From contig DGYI01000022.1 in NCBI GenBank assembly GCA_002396645.1, forward strand, positions 1,585 to 64,569: DNA of 62,985 nucleotides, in the 5' to 3' direction. The translations under genes and the position numbers were made by a program. The notes beneath the pieces were generated by a model that worked only from the letters and a program-made list of their open reading frames with translations, had not been told where the DNA came from and ran no database searches. Each line of letters opens with the position of its first letter. The first letter of the stretch is position 1. The stretch comes from Firmicutes bacterium UBA5010. GTDB taxonomy: Bacteria > Bacillota > Clostridia > Tissierellales > Sedimentibacteraceae. Below, in pieces: positions 8,887 through 18,356 of the stretch.

Positions 8887-9582
8887 ATGGAGGCAAAAAA
8901 GAAAATTTTAATAGTAGAGGATGAGCAAAAAATTGCACGATTTTTAGAGCTGGAACTTAACTATGAAGGATATGAGGTCGAAATATCTAATAATGGCAGA
9001 GACGGATTTGAAAAGGGCAAAAACGAAAATATTGATTTAATAGTTCTTGATTTAATGCTTCCCGGACTTAGCGGCATTGAGGTTTGCAGACGCATACGCC
9101 AAACATCTGATGTACCTATAATTATGCTTACAGCAAAAGATGATATATCCGATAAAATAACCGGTCTTGATATAGGTGCAGATGACTATATGACAAAACC
9201 CTTTGCTGTTGAGGAGCTGCTTGCACGAATCAGAGTTTTGCTGAAAAGGAAGTATGTTTCAAAGAATATAAGCGATAAGAATATAATTAAATGCGGATTA
9301 TTAAGCTTATATAAGGACAACTACAGAGTAGAGTACGATAAAGATATAATTGACCTTACTAAAAAGGAATTTGAGCTTTTAGAATATATGCTTGAAAATA
9401 AGGATTTAGTTTTATCAAGAGAGAAAATACTTGATAAGGTCTGGGGATATGATTATTTCGGTGACACTAATGTAATAGATGTTTATATAAGATACTTAAG
9501 AAGTAAGATAGATCAAAAATACAATATTAACCTGATTGAAACGGTTAGAGGAGTAGGCTATACAATAAGAGAAAGAAGCTGA
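8887..9582 (+). CDS. OmpR/PhoB-type response regulator
   Basis: A DNA-binding regulator controlled by phosphorylation. The receiver domain carries the acidic pair ED (11-12), phosphorylated Asp55 (LDLMLPG), Thr82 (MLTAKD) and Lys104 (TKPF). The C-terminal winged helix (about 135-230) ends in YIRYLRSKI and ETVRGVGYTIR. 232 residues. ATG 8887 is preceded by GGAGGT; the in-frame upstream start at 8821 gives an N-terminus unlike the family. The partner kinase starts 13 bases after the stop. Target genes are unknown. Confidence 0.9.
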   Translation: MEAKKKILIVEDEQKIARFLELELNYEGYEVEISNNGRDGFEKGKNENIDLIVLDLMLPGLSGIEVCRRIRQTSDVPIIMLTAKDDISDKITGLDIGADDYMTKPFAVEELLARIRVLLKRKYVSKNISDKNIIKCGLLSLYKDNYRVEYDKDIIDLTKKEFELLEYMLENKDLVLSREKILDKVWGYDYFGDTNVIDVYIRYLRSKIDQKYNINLIETVRGVGYTIRERS

Positions 9583-9595
9583 AAGAAGTGTAATA

Positions 9596-11062
9596 ATGGC
9601 AGGATCAAAAAAGAAAAAGAAAAAACCAGTATTAGTGCAAATTTTTACTATAATTTTTAGTATATTGTTGTCAATTATTTTATTTCCTTTTAAATTAATA
9701 AAAAATTTTTTAAAAGCGGTGCTGAAAAGGCTTAGATTTTCTATTGCTTTTAAAATTTCTGCATCGTATTTTCTCTTGTATATTATCATAGTTTTGATAG
9801 TTACAGCTACAAGCTCTATAGGGTATTTTGTATATATATTAAATGACTTTAAAAAAGAGGCTGTAGAAAAAGATATAACTAAAATAAATTATAATCTGAA
9901 CAGCTTAAACTTGATAGAATATAGCCTGAACAATAAAAATATTGAAAATATCAATATTTATGACAGTAATTACAAAAATATTTATTCCTATAATAAAAAT
10001 TATGAAAACCAAAAATACACTGATAATATAATTTCGATGCTCGAGGAGCTTATAATTAATTCAACATATATCCATTCCGAACAGATTTACAGAGACAATG
10101 AGTTTTATTTTGTGAATATATATTATGATATTTCATTTTTAGTATCTCAGACCGTTTATATTGTAGCCTTTATATTTTTATCAAGCATAGCCGGAATATT
10201 GCTTTTTATACCGATAGTTTCGAGAACAAGCAGTAAGCTTATCAGGCCTATTAAAAACATGACAGAGATAACAAAGACCATATCTGTAAGCAACATTAAT
10301 ACAAGGCTTGATATCAAGGATACTCAGGATGAATTAAAGGAGCTTTCTATGACATTTAATGAAATGATGAATAGAATTGAAGACGGATATAAATCACAGC
10401 AGCAATTTGTATCCGATGCCTCTCATGAGCTCAGAACACCTATAGCTGTTATGAAGGGCTATATAAATATGCTGGACAGGTGGGGAAAGAATGATAAGGA
10501 GATACTTGAAGAATCAATAACTGCTATAAAGAATGAAACCGACAATATGCAGGACTTGATAGAGAAGCTTTTATTTATAGCCAGAAGCGATAAACAGACC
10601 TTGAGTTTTACAAAAGAAGATTTCAATATAAGTGAAATACTGTTTGAAATCGAAAAGGAAACCTTAATGATTGACAATAAACATGAATTTGAATTTAGAT
10701 TTTTACAGGATGCTCATGTTTATGCGGACAAGAACAGGATAAAGCAGGCTATAAGAATTTTGCTTGAGAATGCAATAAAATTTACTTCCGATGGAGGGAA
10801 GATTTCTGTATATGGATTTTTAGCTGAGGAGTTTTATGCCATAAAGATAAAAGATACCGGCATAGGTATAAACAAAAAGGATTTGTCAAAGATTTTTGAC
10901 AGGCTTTACAGAGCCGAGGAATCAAGGAACAGGCAGATAGGAGGACATGGGCTTGGCTTATCTATTGCCAAAATAATTATTCTTGGACATAAAGGAAAAA
11001 TAAAAGTAAAAAGTAATATTGGTGAAGGTGCTGAATTTACAATGCTTTTGCCTCATATATAA
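9596..11062 (+). CDS. Sensor histidine kinase
   Basis: Partner of the upstream regulator. Order: a lysine-rich N-terminus with a first hydrophobic segment (about 15-35), a second membrane helix (57-80), an extracellular sensor region of about 100 residues, a third helix (185-207), HAMP (210-262), HisKA with His277 in SDASHELRTP, and HATPase with N, G1 and G2 boxes (KDTGIGI, GGHGLGLSIAK). 488 residues. The extra first hydrophobic segment with a KKKKKK run before it is unusual for this class. The signal sensed cannot be told; the sensor region matches nothing I recognise. Confidence 0.9.
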   Translation: MAGSKKKKKKPVLVQIFTIIFSILLSIILFPFKLIKNFLKAVLKRLRFSIAFKISASYFLLYIIIVLIVTATSSIGYFVYILNDFKKEAVEKDITKINYNLNSLNLIEYSLNNKNIENINIYDSNYKNIYSYNKNYENQKYTDNIISMLEELIINSTYIHSEQIYRDNEFYFVNIYYDISFLVSQTVYIVAFIFLSSIAGILLFIPIVSRTSSKLIRPIKNMTEITKTISVSNINTRLDIKDTQDELKELSMTFNEMMNRIEDGYKSQQQFVSDASHELRTPIAVMKGYINMLDRWGKNDKEILEESITAIKNETDNMQDLIEKLLFIARSDKQTLSFTKEDFNISEILFEIEKETLMIDNKHEFEFRFLQDAHVYADKNRIKQAIRILLENAIKFTSDGGKISVYGFLAEEFYAIKIKDTGIGINKKDLSKIFDRLYRAEESRNRQIGGHGLGLSIAKIIILGHKGKIKVKSNIGEGAEFTMLLPHI

Positions 11063-11263
11063 ATTGAATTACACAAAACATTTATTTAAGACAAAAATAG
11101 ACAAAAAAACATAGAGAAAATATGTTACACTTGTATTATAATTAGCTAAGAGTTATTATTGACTCCGGTCCGTACATGAAAAGTATTGGGAAAAGCTTAA
11201 AACAATGTCTTGTTGATAGCTATATGTATGGGTTAATTATATACGAAGGGGATGAATTCATAA

Positions 11264-11569
11264 GTGGATGTTTTGTATAATGAAAATGGACAAGACTTAG
11301 TTATAAAGCTTAGGGGGGAATTAGATCATCATTTTGCTACTGAGGCTAAAGGAAAGATAGACGAAAAACTTAATTGCGGACAGATAAAAAATTTGACATT
11401 TGATATGGAAAGTCTTGATTTTATAGACAGTTCAGCTATCGGTTTTATAATCGGAAGGTATAAAATTATTAAAAAAAATGATGGAAGATTAGAAATTATT
11501 AACGCTTCTCATAAAATCAGAAGGATACTTGATATGAGCGGTGTTGGAAAAATAATAAATATAAAATAG
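11264..11569 (+). CDS. spoIIAA: Anti-sigma F factor antagonist SpoIIAA
   Basis: A STAS-domain protein that, when unphosphorylated, binds SpoIIAB and releases sigma F in the forespore. 101 residues with the diagnostic DSSAIG; the phosphorylated Ser is 56 or 57. The start is a GTG at 11264 behind AAGGGGAT; no other in-frame start fits. Next in order is spoIIAB, 9 bases on, as in other spore formers. Confidence 0.9.
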   Translation: MDVLYNENGQDLVIKLRGELDHHFATEAKGKIDEKLNCGQIKNLTFDMESLDFIDSSAIGFIIGRYKIIKKNDGRLEIINASHKIRRILDMSGVGKIINIK

Positions 11570-11578
11570 GGGGATACG

Positions 11579-12028
11579 ATGCACAATAATTATGTATATA
11601 TAAAAATTCCAAGCTTATCTACAAACGAATCCTTTGCAAGAAGTGCTGTTGCTGCATTTTGCGCGAGCCTTAATCCTACTATAGAGGAAATCTCGGATAT
11701 AAAAACAGCAGTTTCCGAGGCTGTAACTAATGCAATTATTCATGGCTATGATAATAAGCTTGGCGATATTATTATCGAATGCAGAATAAAGGGACAAGTA
11801 GTTGAGATAATAATAGAGGATTACGGATGCGGAATACCAAACGTTGATAAAGCAAGAGAACCTTTATTTACATCAAAGCCTGAGCTTGAACGTTCAGGAA
11901 TGGGATTTACCGTAATGGAGACTTTTATGGATGAACTTGTTGTTTTATCCGAAAAGGATATAGGAACCAAAATAGTTCTAAGAAAAAAGATAAGCGAGAA
12001 AGCTGAAAAGATGTATGTAAAATTATAA
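11579..12028 (+). CDS. spoIIAB: Anti-sigma F factor / Ser kinase SpoIIAB
   Basis: Binds and holds sigma F, and phosphorylates SpoIIAA using ATP. A GHKL-type ATPase: EAVTNAIIHGY (N box), DYGCGIPN (G1) and RSGMGFTVM (G2). 149 residues, normal length. In nearly all spore formers sigF follows directly, but here a strong terminator comes 8 bases after the stop and then a spoVA cluster. sigF must be elsewhere or have been lost. Confidence 0.93.
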   Translation: MHNNYVYIKIPSLSTNESFARSAVAAFCASLNPTIEEISDIKTAVSEAVTNAIIHGYDNKLGDIIIECRIKGQVVEIIIEDYGCGIPNVDKAREPLFTSKPELERSGMGFTVMETFMDELVVLSEKDIGTKIVLRKKISEKAEKMYVKL

Positions 12029-12035
12029 AATGATG

Positions 12036-12081
12036 AAAAAAGGACTGTAGCAAAATAAAAAATTGCTATAGTCCTTTTTTA
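12036..12081 (+). terminator. Terminator after spoIIAB
   Basis: Hairpin AAAAAAGGACTGTAGCAA paired with TTGCTATAGTCCTTTTTT, ending in a T run. It closes the operon where sigF would be expected. Confidence 0.88.
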
Positions 12082-12196
12082 CGTTTTTGTGTTTTTTTTA
12101 ATTTATTGAATTATTTCCATTATTTTTTATAAAAGTTTTCTGTTATAAATACATTTTTAAGAAAAAAACACAAATAATAATGTCGAGGTGAAATAT

Positions 12197-12316
12197 ATGA
12201 AAAAAGCATTATTTTTTCTTGTATTAGTAGTAATTTTGTGTATGTCTTTTTTTACAATTACTAATACAATTGATAAATCAATAAAAAAAATACCAGAACA
12301 TGCAGTTCTGCTATAG
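12197..12316 (+). CDS. Small membrane protein (39 residues) ahead of spoVAC
   Basis: ATG 12197 follows GAGGTGA (12184-12190) with good spacing. The product starts with MKKALFF, has one hydrophobic helix (about 4-20) and ends with a short polar tail. The stop overlaps the AGGAGA that serves spoVAC, so the two are translationally linked and probably co-transcribed. I do not recognise it. It could be a small spore-envelope or forespore membrane protein; that guess rests only on its place in the spoVA operon. Confidence 0.55.
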   Translation: MKKALFFLVLVVILCMSFFTITNTIDKSIKKIPEHAVLL

Positions 12317-12327
12317 GAGATTAAAAA

Positions 12328-12786
12328 TTGAAACAGACTAAAGAAACTTATAAAAAAATTGTTGATGAATATACACCTAAAAATAAAATATTTAAAAACT
12401 GTGTTTTAGCATTTATTTTCGGGGGAGCTATTTGCACTTTCGGAGAATTAATTAAAAATATATTGGTTGGTTTTGATTTTACATCTGATGATGCAGGTAC
12501 TATGACCTCTGTTATATTAATAGCTTTGACTGCTCTTTTAACAGGCATAGGTGTATATGATAAGCTTGGAAAGTATGGCGGAGCGGGAATGATAGTTCCC
12601 ATTACGGGATTTGCAAATTCGGTGGTTGCTCCGACTTTGGAATTTAAGAAAGAAGGATATATTTTAGGCTCGGCTGCTAAAATTTTTACTCTTGCGGGTC
12701 CTGTTTTGTTATATGGTTACAGCAGTTCAATGCTTGTTGGCTTAATTAGCTATTTAATAGATATGTTTAAAAATGTTGCCGGCTAA
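12328..12786 (+). CDS. spoVAC: Stage V sporulation protein AC
   Basis: A mechanosensitive channel component of the spore inner membrane, needed for dipicolinic acid uptake and release. 152 residues with the family N-terminus (YKKIVDEYTPK), several membrane helices and the conserved GKYGGAGMIVPITGFANSV segment. The start is TTG 12328 after AGGAGA. First of the SpoVAC-AD-AE trio, which is the minimal clostridial set. Confidence 0.93.
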   Translation: MKQTKETYKKIVDEYTPKNKIFKNCVLAFIFGGAICTFGELIKNILVGFDFTSDDAGTMTSVILIALTALLTGIGVYDKLGKYGGAGMIVPITGFANSVVAPTLEFKKEGYILGSAAKIFTLAGPVLLYGYSSSMLVGLISYLIDMFKNVAG

Positions 12787-12813
12787 ATCATAACTTAAGG
12801 AGTGAGTAATTTT

Positions 12814-13824
12814 ATGAAAAAAATAGGTAAGCAAAGCTTTAAAATGGCTAATGACGTATATATACGAGATGTGTATACTATAGCCGGAACAAAAGAAGGT
12901 GAAGGACCTTTAAGCTCTGATATTGACTATATACTCAGCGACAGTATATGGGGAGAAAAAACCTGGGAAAAGTGCGAATCTAAAATGCAGCAGTATGCAG
13001 TTGAAAATTTAATCAAAAAAAATAATCTTAAAAAATCAGATATAGATATAATGCTGGCAGGAGATTTATTAAACCAAATTGTATCATCGTCATATGCGGC
13101 TCGAAGCTTGGAGATACCCTTTATAGGTCTGTATGGAGCCTGCTCTACAATGGCGCTTAGTATGGGTGTCGGAGCTTTGCTGATAGACGGAGGCTTTGCT
13201 TCTAATGTTGTATGTGTTACCTCAAGTCATTTTTGCTGTGCAGAAAGACAGTACAGAACTCCCTTAGAGTCAGGAGGGCAAAGACACATGAGTGCTCAAT
13301 GGACAGTTACGGGATCAGGTGCAGTATGGCTGTCAAATAAAAATGGAAATGATGACTGTCCTAAAATAAGAAATGTTACATTCGGTAAAATAATTGATTT
13401 GGGTGTAACAGACGCAAACAATATGGGGGCTGCGATGGCTCCTGCTTTTGCAGATACAGTCAGACAAAATATCATAGACACAAATTTCGATATAAATTAT
13501 GATTTAATTGTTTCAGGGGATTTGGGAACAGTAGGTAAGCAGATAGCTAATAAGCTTTTAAAAGAAGATGGCATAGATATTGAAAAAAAATATGATGACT
13601 GCGGAACGATAATATTTGATATAGATAAACAGGATGTGCATGCAGGCGGAAGTGGCTGCGGATGCTCTGCGGTTGTATTTGGTTCATTTCTTTATAAGAA
13701 GCTTAAAAAGAAGGAAATTAACACCTTACTGTTTACCGCTACGGGAGCATTGCATTCACCGACGGTTTCTTTGCAAGGTGAAAGTGTTCCGGGAATAGCA
13801 CACAGCATTGGCATATCTAATTGA
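12814..13824 (+). CDS. spoVAD: Stage V sporulation protein AD
   Basis: A thiolase-fold protein that binds dipicolinic acid and works with SpoVAC and SpoVAE. 336 residues; the N-terminus KKIGKQSFKM and the blocks GEGPLSSDIDY, AARSLEIPFIGLYGACST and HAGGSGCGCSA are family hallmarks. ATG 12814 was chosen because AAGGAG (12797-12802) is about 11 bases upstream; the GTG at 12802 overlaps that site. Confidence 0.93.
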   Translation: MKKIGKQSFKMANDVYIRDVYTIAGTKEGEGPLSSDIDYILSDSIWGEKTWEKCESKMQQYAVENLIKKNNLKKSDIDIMLAGDLLNQIVSSSYAARSLEIPFIGLYGACSTMALSMGVGALLIDGGFASNVVCVTSSHFCCAERQYRTPLESGGQRHMSAQWTVTGSGAVWLSNKNGNDDCPKIRNVTFGKIIDLGVTDANNMGAAMAPAFADTVRQNIIDTNFDINYDLIVSGDLGTVGKQIANKLLKEDGIDIEKKYDDCGTIIFDIDKQDVHAGGSGCGCSAVVFGSFLYKKLKKKEINTLLFTATGALHSPTVSLQGESVPGIAHSIGISN

Positions 13825-13837
13825 GAGGTAGAAATAT

Positions 13838-14191
13838 ATGAATTATCTGATGAGCTTTATTGTAGGCGGGTTAATATGCGTTATAGGTCAATTGATAATG
13901 GATATAAAAAAACTCAATCCTGCCTACATACTTGTAACATTTGTGGTATCAGGAGTAATACTGGGGTATCTTGGGATATATGATAAAATAATAGAGTTCG
14001 GGTACTCCGGAGCAACAGTAACTTTGCCAGGATTTGGCTATGCACTGGCTAAGGGAGCTGTTGAAGAAACTGCTAAAAACGGCTTTTTGGGGGTTTTGAG
14101 CGGAGGCATTATGGCAACAGGTGCAGGAGTAGGAGCAGCATTGGTTTTTGGGTATATAGTTTCATTGATATTTGATGCTAAAGCAAAATAA
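13838..14191 (+). CDS. spoVAE: Stage V sporulation protein AE
   Basis: Small membrane protein, 117 residues, with three to four hydrophobic helices and GYSGATVTLPGFGYALAKG, typical of SpoVAE (same superfamily as SpoVAC). It begins 13 bases after spoVAD with GAGAGG as ribosome site and closes the operon. Confidence 0.92.
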   Translation: MNYLMSFIVGGLICVIGQLIMDIKKLNPAYILVTFVVSGVILGYLGIYDKIIEFGYSGATVTLPGFGYALAKGAVEETAKNGFLGVLSGGIMATGAGVGAALVFGYIVSLIFDAKAK

Positions 14192-14263
14192 TAAATACTT
14201 TGTTTTACAAAATGGAAAGTGTGAAATATAATCTATGAAAATATGCTTCTACAGTAAACTTAT

Positions 14264-14301
14264 AGACATATATACAGAAAATCGTATATATGTCTTTTTT
14301 T
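14264..14301 (+). terminator. Terminator after spoVAE
   Basis: Perfect 12-bp stem AGACATATATAC with GTATATATGTCT (14264-14275 and 14284-14295) followed by seven Ts. Confidence 0.85.
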
Positions 14302-14385
14302 ATTTTGAAAAACAAGTTCATATTCATAATATAAAAAGGACAAATCTGTCTTAAAAAGAGGACAGGTCTGTCACTAATATGAACA

Positions 14386-14410
14386 GCCTGTCATAGACAG
14401 GCTGTTTTTA
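14386..14410. terminator. Hairpin at the end of the penicillin-binding protein gene
   Basis: AACAGCCTGTC and GACAGGCTGTT form a perfect 11-bp stem just beyond the minus-strand stop. The T run is on the plus side, so it also backs up the spoVAE terminator. Confidence 0.65.
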
Positions 14411-14413
14411 ATA

Positions 14414-17400
14414 TTAATCTGTTATCATATTATCATCATCCGGGTCATCATCAGGATCATCTGGGGTTTCAATGATTATATCGTCAGGATTTTCTGTATC
14501 GCCGTTACCTTCATCATTTTCATTTCCATTCGGATTTTCATTATCGCCGTTATTTTCACCGTTGTTTGTTATATCTCCGTACCATTTGTCAAAAGTATGG
14601 AATTCGCAAATATCCAATGGGACCTGATACTGATAATCCTCGGTAAGCATCCTTTTAAAATCCAGTTGATCTATAGTATAGCCGTGAACTGACACAATTT
14701 CTATAATTTGTTTTTTAGGTTTTCCGCCTTCTATATCTGTTATAACGCTGTTATTATTTGATTCCGTGACTTTAAGAGTTACAAGTCCGGCATACATTGT
14801 CTGAATTTCTTCGGCAGTGGCACCATTCGCTATATCCGTCTTTATTTGCTTATAAAGCTTGATAGCCTGAAGTATAGCTTGGTAACTTGCATCTTTAACA
14901 TCAGGATATAAATCGGGGTCAAAAAGTGTTTCTCTTGTTATAAATACCTTTTCTACTATAGAGCTTTCAGGGCAGTATTGAGATCTGAGGTGATTAGAAT
15001 CCGTACACACACTTATTTTAACATGAGTTTCACAGTAATCTTTAGGCTCGGTTCCTTTTAAGAAGTATTCGGTTACTACTTGGCTTCCTCTTGGATCTAA
15101 GCTGCAAAGCTCAGTCGCTAACTTGCCTGATTGCTTGCATATCTGAACTTTTGTGACACTATCGGAAACTGAAAATTTAGCCGGTTCAAGACCTTGATGT
15201 ACTGCTGTCATAAATGCGCCTAAAAGCCTTGCTGTAGCCGTACTGGTTTCTGAAAGCTTAATCGTCGGATTATCGTTGCCTACCCAAACTCCTCCTACAT
15301 AATATGGAGAAAATCCTAAACACCAGAAATCTCCGTTATCTTGTGTTGTTCCGGTTTTAGCTGCCATATCAATATCTAAACCTTTAATAGATGCAGAGCC
15401 TGCAAGTCCTGTAGCATCAGTCACGCCGCTTCTTAATATATCCTTTAATATAAATGCAACCTCAGGAGCAACTGCAACATGTGTTTTCGGTACTTTTTCT
15501 AATATAACCTTACCGCTGCTGTTTACAACCTTAGTATAGCATATCGGCTCAACATATACTCCGTCATTAGCTATAGTTCCGTAAGCTGCTGTCATAACAA
15601 GCGGAGAAAAACCCTTTGAGAATCCTCCCAATGCAAGTGATGAAGCGTTCATATCGTTTATTGCATAATTTTCTTCAGGAGTAACAAATGTATCATTTGA
15701 AGGATTTTCTAAATCTACCATACCAAGTTTAGCAAAGTATTCAACAACTGTGTTGGTTCCAAGCTGTCCTAAAAGTGTAACAGGTACGGTATTTAATGAT
15801 TGTTGTATTGCATATCTTAAACTTACCAAACCTTTATATTTAAAAGCATGATTTGTATACGGCTCATACCAGTTCTTAGGCCAACGCTGGCCATCATCGT
15901 TATACAAAGGTATATCATCAAAAACTGAAGCCGCAGAATATCCGTGATCAAGTGCCGCAATATATACACCTAAAGGCTTTATCGTTGAGCCCGGCTGTCT
16001 TGCCGAATCAACAGCTCTGTTGAAAGTTTTGCTTCCAACTATATCTCTTCCTCCGACAATAGCTTTAATATGTCCTGTTTTATAATCAAGTATTACTGCA
16101 GCCGATTGAGGCTGAACAATACCTATTTCCTCGTATTTATAATAATTATCACTTATTGTCATGACATCATCGGCAACAATTTTGTAAAAATCGGGATTTT
16201 TATCTAAAAATTCCTTGAAAATCTTTATAGTACCTTTAGTACCTTTTTGCTCTACGACATCATACACATTTCCTATATTCAATCCGCCGATATTGTGGGT
16301 TACCAGTTGATTTTTTTCATCTACGGTATAACAGTCCACTATATCTATAACAGTTGAGCTTATATTTAGTTTGTCAGATTTTATGATGAGATCACCATTT
16401 TCATCAATCGAATATTCGCTTGGATAGAAATATAGAGTATTTTCAGCATTTAATATATTATCGTGTTCAAAGTATAATACATGACCTGAATCATTGAGTA
16501 TATTTTTGTACTTATCAAGCGTACCCAAAGATTTTCCGTCTGACCACCTAAAATTAGTCCAGTCTTGAGCCAGAGGCTTATTTGCAGGTGGTTCTTTCCC
16601 CAAAAATGTCTCTCCAAAGCTTTCATACTGTTGTTCGATAGTTTTTTGAATGTTTACATCCATTGTTGTATATATGCTCAGACCGCCTTTGAACAGATAA
16701 TTTTCAGCTTCTTCATAGCTTATATCATTTTCTGTCATTAAATCCTGTATAACCTGCTCTCTGACATAATCAGTGAAGTTATTTGAAGTTATACCCTCAA
16801 TTTTACTCTCGCCGGGTTTTAGTGCTTTTCGCATGTCTTCCTTAATTGCACTGTCATATTCTTCCTGATTTATTTTACCTTGTGAAAGCATCTCAGACAG
16901 AACAATCTTTTGTCTTTCAACTGATAATTCGTTGTATACACATGCGTATTTTATTGACCCAATGTAAATGTATCCTACAATATCTTCATCAGCTATGCCC
17001 TCTAAATCCGATATTCCGATTCTTCTGTACGGTGTATACCATTTGGTGCTTTTGGTAGTACCTGCAAGAAGTGCAGCTTCAGCTAAAGTCAGCTCACTTA
17101 CATCTTTTGAAAAATATGCATATGAAGCAGCCTGAACTCCGTATGTACTTGGACCAAGAGGTATAGTGTTTAAGTAGTTTTCTAATATTTGATCCTTTGT
17201 TAATACTCGCTCCATTTGTATAGCAAGATATGCTTCCTTTATTTTTCTTTCAAGCTTTTTTTCACTGGTCAAATAAAGGTTTTTAACTAACTGTTGAGTT
17301 ATGGTGCTGGCACCTCTGCCGGCTAAATCTCCGGATTTAAGGTTACTCATAACAGCACCCATAAGACCTTGAATATCAACACCGAAATGCTTTATAAATC

Positions 17401-17758
17401 TTTTGTCTTCAATAGCTATAAATGCATCTCTTAAGTATTTAGGCATTCTGCTTAATTCCACTATTTCACGATTTTCATTTGCATCATGAATCTGCTCTAT
17501 AAGGTTTCCGTCCTGGTCTAATATAGACGAGCTTTCTGATAATGTATCAAGTACATTTGTCGGATCAATCTTAGGTGCGTCTTTAATGACATCCAATACC
17601 ATTTTTCCGACTACTAAAGCTGCGATTATACCGGCAACCAATAAAATAAGAAATAGTATTCTGAAATATCTGATTTTTCTTTTCTTTCTTTTCTTTTTCT
17701 TTTTAGTAGTGCCATTTTGAGCATTATTTAAATTTGTTTGATTATTTTCATTAGTCAT
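14414..17758 (-). CDS. Class A penicillin-binding protein (transglycosylase/transpeptidase)
   Basis: Polymerises and cross-links peptidoglycan. A lysine-rich cytoplasmic start, one membrane anchor (32-55), then a GT51 domain with catalytic Glu117 in EDKRF and STITQQLVKN. A transpeptidase domain follows with the active-site Ser in RQPGSTIKPLG (about 590), the QQSLN motif and KTGTT (about 800). The C-terminal region ends in a very acidic, Asn/Asp/Pro-rich low-complexity tail of roughly 60 residues. At 1114 residues it is longer than usual because of inserts and that tail. GGAGG precedes the ATG. Whether it acts in vegetative or spore wall synthesis cannot be told. Confidence 0.92.
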   Translation of the reverse strand: MTNENNQTNLNNAQNGTTKKKKKRKKRKIRYFRILFLILLVAGIIAALVVGKMVLDVIKDAPKIDPTNVLDTLSESSSILDQDGNLIEQIHDANENREIVELSRMPKYLRDAFIAIEDKRFIKHFGVDIQGLMGAVMSNLKSGDLAGRGASTITQQLVKNLYLTSEKKLERKIKEAYLAIQMERVLTKDQILENYLNTIPLGPSTYGVQAASYAYFSKDVSELTLAEAALLAGTTKSTKWYTPYRRIGISDLEGIADEDIVGYIYIGSIKYACVYNELSVERQKIVLSEMLSQGKINQEEYDSAIKEDMRKALKPGESKIEGITSNNFTDYVREQVIQDLMTENDISYEEAENYLFKGGLSIYTTMDVNIQKTIEQQYESFGETFLGKEPPANKPLAQDWTNFRWSDGKSLGTLDKYKNILNDSGHVLYFEHDNILNAENTLYFYPSEYSIDENGDLIIKSDKLNISSTVIDIVDCYTVDEKNQLVTHNIGGLNIGNVYDVVEQKGTKGTIKIFKEFLDKNPDFYKIVADDVMTISDNYYKYEEIGIVQPQSAAVILDYKTGHIKAIVGGRDIVGSKTFNRAVDSARQPGSTIKPLGVYIAALDHGYSAASVFDDIPLYNDDGQRWPKNWYEPYTNHAFKYKGLVSLRYAIQQSLNTVPVTLLGQLGTNTVVEYFAKLGMVDLENPSNDTFVTPEENYAINDMNASSLALGGFSKGFSPLVMTAAYGTIANDGVYVEPICYTKVVNSSGKVILEKVPKTHVAVAPEVAFILKDILRSGVTDATGLAGSASIKGLDIDMAAKTGTTQDNGDFWCLGFSPYYVGGVWVGNDNPTIKLSETSTATARLLGAFMTAVHQGLEPAKFSVSDSVTKVQICKQSGKLATELCSLDPRGSQVVTEYFLKGTEPKDYCETHVKISVCTDSNHLRSQYCPESSIVEKVFITRETLFDPDLYPDVKDASYQAILQAIKLYKQIKTDIANGATAEEIQTMYAGLVTLKVTESNNNSVITDIEGGKPKKQIIEIVSVHGYTIDQLDFKRMLTEDYQYQVPLDICEFHTFDKWYGDITNNGENNGDNENPNGNENDEGNGDTENPDDIIIETPDDPDDDPDDDNMITD

Positions 17759-18356
17759 AATAAGCCTCCAGTTAAAAACTACTTTGTTATCATACCGTAG
17801 CTTTAAGCTTCACTTAAAGCATTATGTCTTTTGGATATTATATCAATAGTTTCCTCGGACATTATATCATATGTATTTGATTAATGCAATTAGCAATAAA
17901 GTTCTAAACTTCAAATTAAAGAAGCAATTTAGATAATCTTTGCTTTATATTTGCTTGTTTTGTGGTATAATATGTACAGTATATTATAAAAAACTTAAAT
18001 TAAGGTTAAGACTATGCTATAATGTCCTCAAATATTTTATCGAGCTTGGATATTTTAAATGTCTCAACATAGTTCCGTTGTACGGAACATTGTGAGACTA
18101 TGTATAATATCCGCAGGATATTTTAAATGTCTCAACGTAGTTGAGACTATGGCATAATATGCGTGGGCTCAAGCTTTGTGTACGGCAAAAGTTTTGCTTT
18201 GAAATTATGTATAATATATTTATTATCTGTAAAACTCATAAAAATATGTTATTATTAAAATAGATAATATACTAGAAATATATAGAAAAGGCTGTAGATT
18301 GTTTTATAAGCTGTACGATAGTATCAGTATATTTAACAGTGTACTTAGGATTTATT
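17759..18356. repeat. Intergenic region with repeated hairpins and -10-like boxes
   Basis: About 600 bp without a gene between divergent pbp and hflX. A 24-bp unit starting GGATATTTTAAATGTCTCAA occurs at 18048 and again at 18116 with one mismatch. Each copy leads into a hairpin: GTCTCA...TGAGAC at 18061-18098 (containing AGTTCCGT/ACGGAAC) and GTCTCAACGTAGTTGAGAC at 18129-18147. Each hairpin is followed by GAGACTATG and a TATAAT- or CATAAT-like box (18103 and 18154). A similar AAGACTATGCTATAAT sits at 18008. The region looks like a tandem repeat of about 70 bp; its role is unknown. Confidence 0.6.
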
